Part shown: piece after piece, positions 50,401 to 59,400 of the stretch
How positions within the stretch are numbered: position 1 is the stretch's first letter
Layout of the letters: each line of letters opens with the position of its first letter
From: Hirundichthys speculiger
Taxonomy: Eukaryota > Chordata > Actinopteri > Beloniformes > Exocoetidae
Direction: 5' to 3'
DNA length: 64,000 nt
NCBI GenBank assembly: GCA_018398805.1
Contig: JAGFBZ010000013.1
Coordinates: forward strand, 110,403-174,402
Made by a program: the position numbers and the translations under genes
Notes under the pieces: model-generated
Database searches by the model: none
The model's input: the letters and a program-made list of their open reading frames with translations, nothing else
What the model was told of the DNA's origin: nothing

Positions 50401-53400
50401 AATCTTTGATAATATTTACTGAGAACTAGTTGTTATTGGAAGACAGAGAAAATCTGACCCAAGATCCTCTAAGGTTGGAGAATTTTAGTTTCCAGGACAC
50501 TAAACTTGTCGGATGTAAAAAACAAAATAATAATTTACTGCATTCAAAGGTTTTCTAAAATATGTACGTGATCCACCTGGAACTTCCTGGAGTATTTAGT
50601 TGATTAGTAGTGATGATGATGACAGTGATGATAACAGTGATAACCATGATTGAAGGTAAAGAGTGTTTGTGGTTTGCTTTTGTGTCGGCAGATTTGATCT
50701 CTCAGACAGAGATAACTTCTTTGACAGCAAAACCAGAAGTTCTATCGTAAGTTCTACAAACTTCTGCTGAGTTTTCCTGCAAACACACTTTTCTGTCATA
50801 TGAACTGTCTCGTACAGTGATATGTAAAGGTGAGTAAGCTGCAAGGATCATCAGTATAAACTGGAGGACCTGCAGATCTACTGCTAGATATCTACGTTTG
50901 AACTGGAGGACCTGCAGATTTACTGTTAGATATCTACGTTTGAACTGGAGGACCTGCAGATCTATTAATAGATATCTGTTTAACCTGGAGGACCTGCAGA
51001 TCTATTAATAGATATCTGTTTAAACTGGAGGACCTGCAGATCTACCTCTAGATATCTATGTTTAAACTAGGATGATGTCATGTGTCTTCAGTTAGGGTTA
51101 GGGTTCTTCTTCTGCAGATCGACCAGTTTTACTGGTATTTCATGAAGGTCATTGATGAATCTGTTCTTCAGGTAACTGTTTCTTTTCTGGTTCCTTCTCA
51201 GGTGTTTGAGATCCTGAAAAGACCTAAATCCAGAGCCAAGTACAGCATGGGTGAGTCTGGTCCACCTGTGTCACTTTTAAAAACCAGTCCCTGCTGGTTC
51301 TGGCCTCCACAACCCCCACCCCCCCTTCTATCACCCACCACTGGTTTTAGGTTTCATCATCAAGTGCAACATCTGTTCTTCAAAAATATGTACATCTACC
51401 TTCTGAAATCTTTGTAGCCGTGCTGCGGTCAAAGTAGGAAACATCTCTGCGCACAACGGATAACGGCGAACTAAGACAACGAACACTGGACAAGAAACAA
51501 GCTACCAGCTATTTCCAAGTGTAGATTCATCAACAGTTTCCCTTCTGACACGTTCGTACCCATAAGCTCTGAGCGTCCGTTAATTATTATAAAAGACAGA
51601 ACAGCCAGACAACAAAATTTACTTTAGTAAACTCAGAATTACAGATGCTTTAACATACATTATCTCTGAGCATCAGCCACAAAAAACAGCTCAGCAAGAA
51701 AATGTACTCAACTACAATCAGACACTTTAACATTCATGTCCATTAGAATGTTGTGAAGCACTTTGGTCAACTTAGGTTGTTCAAAAGGCCTGTACAAATA
51801 AAGGTTGATTGAAGGATGTAAACACACACAAGGAATCCATTGTTGTCTCTTTGGTATGTGATAAGTAATAAGAAATGTAGAAAAGTTGGCAGTGAAAAAC
51901 TACTCTCCATAGCAGTGGTTAGCTGTGTTGGTAACAGACGGAGAGCAGCCAGTCAACTAAATTAGCTAACTGGCTACTCTCCATAATAGTGGTTAGCTGC
52001 GTTGGTAACAGGCGGAGAGCAGCCAGTCAACTAAATTAGCTAGCTGGCTACTCTCCATAGCAGTGGTTAGCTGCGTTGGTAATAGGCGGAGAGCAGCCAG
52101 TCAACTAAATTAGCTAACTGGCTACTCTCCATAGCAGTGGTTAGCTGCGTTGGTAACAGACGGAGAGCAGCCAGTCAACTAAATTAGCTAACTGGCTACT
52201 CTCCGTAGCAGTGGTTAGCTGCGTTGGTAACAGGCGGAGAGCAGCCAGTCAACTAAATTAGCTAACTGGCTACTCTCCATAGCAGTGGTTAGCTGCGTTG
52301 GTAACAGACGGAGAGCAGCCAGTCAACTAAATTAGCTAACTGGCTACTCTCCATAGCAGTGGTTAGCTGCGTTGGTAACAGACGGAGAGCAGCCAGTCAA
52401 CTAAATTAGCTAAACGGCTACTCTCCATAGCAGTGGTTAGCTGCGTTGGTAACAGACGGAGAGCAGCCAGTCAACTAAATTAGCTAAACGGCTACTCTCC
52501 ATAGCAGTGGTTAGCTGCGTTGGTAACAGGCGGAGAGCAGCCAGTCAACTAAATTAGCTAACTGGCTACTCTCCATAGCAGTGGTTAGCTGCGTTGGTAA
52601 CAGGCGGAGAGCAGCCAGTCAACTAAATTAGCTAACTGGCTACTCTCCATAGCAGTGGTTAGCTGCGTTGGTAACAGGCGGAGAGCAGCCAGTCAACTAA
52701 ATTAGCTAACTGGCTACTCTCCATAGCAGTGGTTAGCTGCGTTGGTAACAGGCGGAGAGCAGCCAGTCAACTAAATTAGCTAACTGGCTACTCTCCATAG
52801 CAGTGGTTAGCTGCGTTGGTAACAGGCGGAGAGCAGCCAGTCAACTAAATTAGCTAACTGGCTACTCTCCATAGCAGTGGTTAGCTGCGTTGGTAACAGG
52901 CATAGTGCAGCCAGTCAACTAAATTAGCTAACTGGCTACTCTCCATAGCAGTGGTTAGCTGCGTTGGTAACAGGCGGAGAGCAGCCAGTCCACTAAATTA
53001 GCTAACTGGCTACTCTCCATAGCAGTGGTTAGCTGCGTTGGTAACAGACGGAGAGCAGCCAGTCAACTAAATTAGCTAACTGGCTACTCTGCATAGCAGT
53101 GGTTAGCTGCGTTGGTAACAGACGGAGAGCAGCCAGTCAACTAAATTAGCTAACTGGCTACTCTCCATAGCAGTGGTTAGCTGCATTGGTAACAGGCGGA
53201 GAGCAGCCAGTCAACTAAATTAGCTAACTGGCTACTCTCCATAGCAGTGGTTAGCTGCGTTGGTAACAGACGGAGAGCAGCCAGTCAACTAAATTAGCTA
53301 ACTGGCTACTCTCCATAGCAGTGGTTAGCTGCGTTGGTAACAGACGGAGAGCAGCCAGTCAACTAAATTAGCTAACTGGCTACTCTCCATAGCAGTGGTT

Positions 53401-56400
53401 AGCTGCGTTGGTAACAGACGGAGAGCAGCCAGTCAACTAAATTAGCTAACTGGCTACTCTCCATAGCAGTGGTTAGCTGCGTTGGTAACAGACGGAGAGC
53501 AGCCAGTCAACTAAATTAGCTAACTGGCTACTCTCCAGTGGTTAGCTGCATTGGTAACATATGCAGCCAGTCAACTAAATTAGCTAAATGGCTACTCTCC
53601 ATAGCAGTGGTTAGCTGCATTGGTAACAGACGGAGAGCAGCCAGTCAACTAAATTAGCTAACTGGCTACTCTCCAGTGGTTAGCTGCATTGGTAACATAT
53701 GCAGCCAGTCAACTAAATTAGCTAACTGGCTACTCTCCATAGCAGTGGTTAGCTGCATTGGTAACAGATGGAGAGCAGCCAGTCAACTAAATTAGCTAAC
53801 TGGCTACTCTCCATAGCAGTGGTTAGCTGCGTTGGTAACAGACGGAGAGCAGCCAGTCAACTAAATTAGCTAACTGGCTACTCTCCATAGCAGTGGTTAG
53901 CTGCGTTGGTAACAGGCGGAGAGCAGCCAGACAACTAAATTAGCTAACTGGCTACTCTGCATAGCAGTGGTTAGCTGCGTTGGTAACAGGCGGAGAGCAG
54001 CCAGTCAACTAAATTAGCTAACTGGCTACTCTCCATAGTAGTGGTTAGCTGCTTGGTAACAGACGGAGAGCAGCCAGTCAACTAAATTAGCTAACTGGCT
54101 ACTCTCCATAGCAGTGGTTAGCTGCGTTGGCAGCCAGTCAACTAAATTATCTAACTGGCTACTGTCCATAGCAGTGGTTAGCTGCGTTGGTAACAGGCGG
54201 AGAGCAGCCAGTCAACTAAATTAGCTAACTGGCTACTCTCCATAGCAGTGGTTAGCTGCGTTGGCAGCCAGTCAACTAAATTATCTAACTGGCTACTGTC
54301 CATAGCAGTGGTTAGCTGCGTTGGTAACAGGCGGAGAGCAGCCAGTCAACTAAATTAGCTAACTGGGAAAATATGATGTCGTTCTAAACAGAACAGCCAC
54401 TGAAGTTGGGATTCATCTGTGTGAAAAGATGTTCATGTGTTTGTCTCAGGTCAGCTGATCATCAGCATTTGAATTTATAATAAAAGGTTTGCTGGTGTCT
54501 TTGTAGAAATGATTAGAACATTTTTCTGAGTTGAACAACTGGTGCAACCTGCTGGGACCTTCATCCTTGTTTGTCTGACAGGCATCACCAGTCTGCTGGG
54601 CAGTGGGGTTTATTCTGCAGCGTACCCGCTCCATGATGTAAGTACCACAGCTGGAGTCTGAATCAGACTGGGACGTCCTCCCACAAACACATGGAGGTTT
54701 TTATCTCCTGATTCTAGATGGTTCTGTCAGGCCCTTGAAAGACCGCCAACATGTTCACTTAATCAGAACCAAATGTTAAAAGTCATTTTTTTTAAAACTC
54801 TGGTTGAAAAACAAAAACAACTCAAAGAGAGTTGCATCCTTGTTAGAACATCTCAGACATGGAGCTGATCCTGAGCTAAGGATGTCCATGGTGTAATTTC
54901 AGGGAGACGTCAAAGATGAGAACGCAGGCGTCAACGACAGAAAGGTGAGAAACCTTTTAAGCAATGCTACATGTCAGAATCAGTCTTCAGAAGAGTTTGG
55001 ATCTTGATACAGAGCCATGGACCACCACAGGAGCTCAGACATGGCTCCAGGTCTGGATTCATGGACTCATCTGGACTCTGATACTGAACTGATATTACTA
55101 GCTACATGGTGGAGTTTACCTGCTTTAGAGTCACCTGACCTCTGGAAACCCTGAACTGACCACATGCTGCTACTCCACAGCTTTTATACGATGAGTGGGC
55201 CAACTACAGTGTCTTCTACAAGTTCCAGCCCATCGGACTGGTGCGGTAAGACCTTCCAGCTCTGGTCAGACCTGCAGCGGGTCACTTTTAGACCTGAGAT
55301 TCACGTTCCATCGCATGATAGTTCAGTCACAAATGTTTGAAAGCCATCTTCAGATCCATCCTGTGATCTGTCCTCCTTCTCTGCTCCACTAACTTCAAAT
55401 GTCAGAAAGGACACGCTGTTTTGAGATTCAATTCTCAGTTGACGATAAAGACTTCCTTTGATAGTAAAACTCTACCCAACAATCAGATTAGATTAGATTA
55501 TAGAGGAGAGTGAGGTAATGTGAGACGGTCTTTACTCTCCCCCCCATCAAGCTAAATTGATGTGTCCTAAGAACAGAAACGATAGGAATGTTTGCCGGAC
55601 TAAAGACGGTGAAAATATGACCGTTTTCAAAAGGTGGTCAAGTGTCTCATTTTAGCCCAGCTACGGGGTAAACTGAGACAAAGCCCAGATTTCTAGGGGG
55701 TAAAGTGAAACTGCTTGGGGTAAAATGATCCACTTACCTTTTCCCCACTCTGGAAGTGACTGAACAAACACACATCTGCAGGGTGCAGGCCTTCAATACC
55801 TTCTCCTGGAGGTGGAGCATCTCCGGTGGCAGGCTGTAGCTCAGGGTTTGGCCGGACTGATGGAACGGATGGTGCAAACGCTTCATCCGGGAAAATGTCA
55901 CGATTGTATGGGAGCCTAAACCCAGAAGTTACGTTTTGTGGTGTCACGGTTGTCATGAAGGCTTGACTCACAAGTCCTGCAACCTGGTAGATGGTAAATG
56001 TTTTGCCAGGATTCGATCGCATCCACCCATCAAGAGCTCGACTGTTTTGGGCTTTGAACGGACCGTACACGGCCACATCCAGAGGTGCATGATGGGATGT
56101 GTGAGGTGGGAGAGTGAGCATAACGATACCATTGCTCCTGGTGAGTTCTACTGCCCTGAGTGATATGTGAGCTTTAAGATTGTCCATGATGAGAAGCATG
56201 GGGGGGGGGGTCAGGTGAACAGTAGGTGTGGTTTATCAGGTGACCGAGGAACTCGGACCAGGTATCTTCATTCATCCATCCTGTTCTGGTGGATGTACCC
56301 TTTGCTCCTGGAGGTGCATTGATCATGAAGCAGTCTTTAAACTTTACTCTGGGAAAGACCAGCATTGGAGGTGCAGTGTCACCAGCAGCATTAACAGCAC

Positions 56401-59400
56401 AGACCAGAGTTACCAGCTCCCCTCTCTGGGTCGATGTGATGGAACCAACTTGCCTTTTCCCTCTTTGTGTCACCACCTGAATGCAGCAGAAAGTTCAGAA
56501 TCAATGGCATGTTCAGTCTGCAGGCTGCTGCTGCTGCTGCAGATGCTCTCAATGACTAGCTGGTTATTATGTTATGACAAGGCCCCTGTCAAAGTACTGC
56601 CTCCAGGGCAGGAACCCCAGGTCCCCAAGCGAGTCTATCCGATTTCAGACATCCATTCTTGCCCTCGCTCGCTTAGAGGTCCCGCTGGCCACCAGAGAAC
56701 CAGTCTGGAGCCTGTCTGGGGACCAGACCAGGGAGGAGAACCAGAGCCTATCCGATTTCGGAGCGCCATTCTCGGCCTTGTTCGCTCAGAGGTCCCGCCG
56801 GCCTGTTTATTACATTATTACAAGCTACACATGTCAGCCTTGTGTGGTGTGTCATGTATCTCACCTGCTGAGACAATCCATAAGATTTAGCCTTGTGGGA
56901 AGATCAGCCTTAGCTACCATAGGAAATCACATGCTGTCTTACACACCCTGGCTTACCTGCACAATGCGTCTCTTTCCAATTGGCAGGCATGGGGACACAG
57001 TTCTTGTCTGCATGGGGACATGATTCTTGTCTGCATGGGGACATGGTTTTTGTCTGCATGGGGACATGGTTCTTGTCTGCATGGGGACATGGTTCTTGTC
57101 TGCATGGGGACATGGTTTTGTCTGCATGGGGACATGGTTCTTGTCTGCATGAGGACATGGTACTTGTCTGCATGGTCATGGTTCTTGTCTGCATGGGACA
57201 TGCTTGTCTGCATGGGGACATGGATCTGGTGTCTGCATGGAGACATGGATCTTGTCTGCATGGGGACATGGTACTTGTCTGCATGGGGACATGGTTCTTG
57301 TCTGCATGGGGACATGGTTCTTGTCTGCATGAGGACATGGTTCTTGTCTGCATGAGGACATGGTACTTGTCTGCATGGGGACATGGTTCTTGTCTGCATG
57401 GAGACATGGTACTTGTCTGCATGGGGACATGGATCTTGTCTGCATGGAGACATGGATCTTGTCTGCATGGGGACATGGTTCTTGTCTGCATGGGGACATG
57501 GTTCTTGTCTGCATGGGGACATGGTTCTTGTCTGCATGGGGACATGATTCTTGTCTCCATACTCAAAGGCCAGTGTGCAGCACTTAGCTGTAGAGAGATC
57601 ATAGGACTGTTCAGCAAGTTCTTTCAGGTGTTTGGGAAGTTCTTCCTCCATCTCATCTGTGAAAATTCTCTTTGCCTGGGCTACTGAGCCCCATGCCACA
57701 GTAAGAACGTCCCCCTGTGGCTTTTTTCTTATAAATCTTAGGAGGCTTGACTTGTCGATATTTCGGTCCCTTGAAACACCTCTTTTTCTCCATGACCTCA
57801 GTGCTGCACTTTCCATCTGTTCAATGGAGGTTCAGTCCCAGGTTGTCTTCCTGTTGTATTTCCTTGGCATGATGGATTTTTCATACTGTTTAAGACACGA
57901 AAAACAAAACTTTTTTTTTTTCTTGCTTTGCCTCCAGGGGAAAAGTGAAGCAGTGTCTTACTTTGTTCCATGACAATTGTCTCACTTTAACCCTCCACCA
58001 CTTTTTTATTAAAAACAACTTCTCTGCAGAATTCAGGCCAATCTTTGGCTCGCAGCACCGCATCATTTTAAAAGGTGATAGTTCGACAATATACAGGATA
58101 TGAGTTTGTCCGCTTGAATCAATTACTTTCAGCACCAGAGTTGATTATGGTGAAAACCAAAAAAATTACTTTTACATCCCAAAAATATATTTTTGTGCAA
58201 AACGCATGCTTACCACAACACAGCGGAGTCAGGCTCTTCCTGGCCACGGTGAAAAGGATGAGCCTTGATAATCAGCCGCTCAAATGACCACAGGTGTGTC
58301 CTGTTGCTTAGATACAGGGGGTGTCTCACATTACCCCACTCTCCCCTAGTGAACATAAACATCAGCCAACCATCAGGAGGATCTAACTAAGGACACCAGA
58401 CTTATTCAGAAACAATGATTATTAAAAGATGTTTTATTAAGTTTATGATGCTCCAATGTCCTAGCTTCACCCTTCAGATGCAGTTATCAGTCAGATCTGG
58501 ATATTGTAGATCTGTTAGTCAGATCTGGATATTGTAGATCTGTTAGTCAGATCTGGATATTGTAGATCTGTTGTCAGTCAGATCTGGATATTGTAGATCT
58601 GTTAGTCAGATCTGGATATTGTAGATCTGTTAGTCAGATCTGGATATTGTAGATCTGTTGTCAGTCAGATCTGGATATTGTAGATCTGTTCCTGTCATAC
58701 AGGAAGTATTTTGGGGAGAAGATTGGTCTCTACTTTGCCTGGTTGGGGTTGTACACCCAGATGTTGATTCCTGCCTCGGTCGTGGGGGCCATCGTCTTTC
58801 TGTATGGATGTGCGACCGTCGACGACAATGTACCAAGGTGAACACACACACACACACACTCACACACTCATACATCAGTGTTAATGTGAACACAGGAACA
58901 AGAAAGCCTGGTTGATCTCCAGTGTTGAACTGATGGTGTACCTACTTCGTAGAGGTGAACCCCACACCAGTTCTGACCTGCACCTCCTCTACAAATGTAA
59001 TCAGATGCCACTTCAACTCAGACCACAGCAGATGTGACTGGTCTGTTTAGAAGATTTGGTCTTTCCTGCTGCTACTTCTGAGTTGTTGTACTGCAGTTGG
59101 GTAGAATGATAGTTTGCTGTAATGTCTGTAAAAATGACTGATGCTCAACATTCATCAACTCCGACTCACTAAGATCCGTTTTTTTTTCTGCTCCATTGTC
59201 ATGTCTGAGCAACAGACAGGAAGTAAACTAAAGCTCATCACTGCTGGCTACAGCGCTGCAGAAATGACCCCCCACTGCCCTCTAGTGGTTTGACATGGAA
59301 TTACAGAGCAACGCATATAAACACCAAAGACCTGTAGACCTGTGTGTTGTCTGTGTACATATCTGCAACACAGACCAATCAGACACCTTGCTGCCAGTCA

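Larger units (their letters stand above)
55503..58346 (-). mobile_element. Pogo-type transposon in intron 9
   Basis: Terminal inverted repeats of 24 bp (55503-55526 and 58323-58346, two mismatches, both containing ggtaatgtgagac when read inward) flanked by TA at 55501-55502 and 58347-58348. The minus strand carries a degenerate pogo/Tigger-like transposase. TA target, TIRs and transposase type agree. Two foreign or rearranged stretches lie inside: 56500-56900 and the 23-bp array at 56995-57560. Confidence 0.9.

Noticed and set aside
51172..51201. Separate 54-nt cassette exon 51118-51171 with its own donor
   Set aside because: It would leave a 30-nt intron before exon 6, too short for the vertebrate spliceosome; only an extended exon 6 is feasible.
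51251..54581. Exon equivalent to mammalian ANO1 segment b
   Set aside because: I looked for a phase 1 exon of about 66 nt with a Lys/Arg-rich peptide in intron 6 and saw no convincing candidate by eye.
56953..57816. 287-codon frame on - and 235-codon frames on + over the 23-bp array (Met/His/Cys-rich repeats)
   Set aside because: Only the first 90 or so residues of the minus frame are transposase-like; the rest is array read through in rotating frames.
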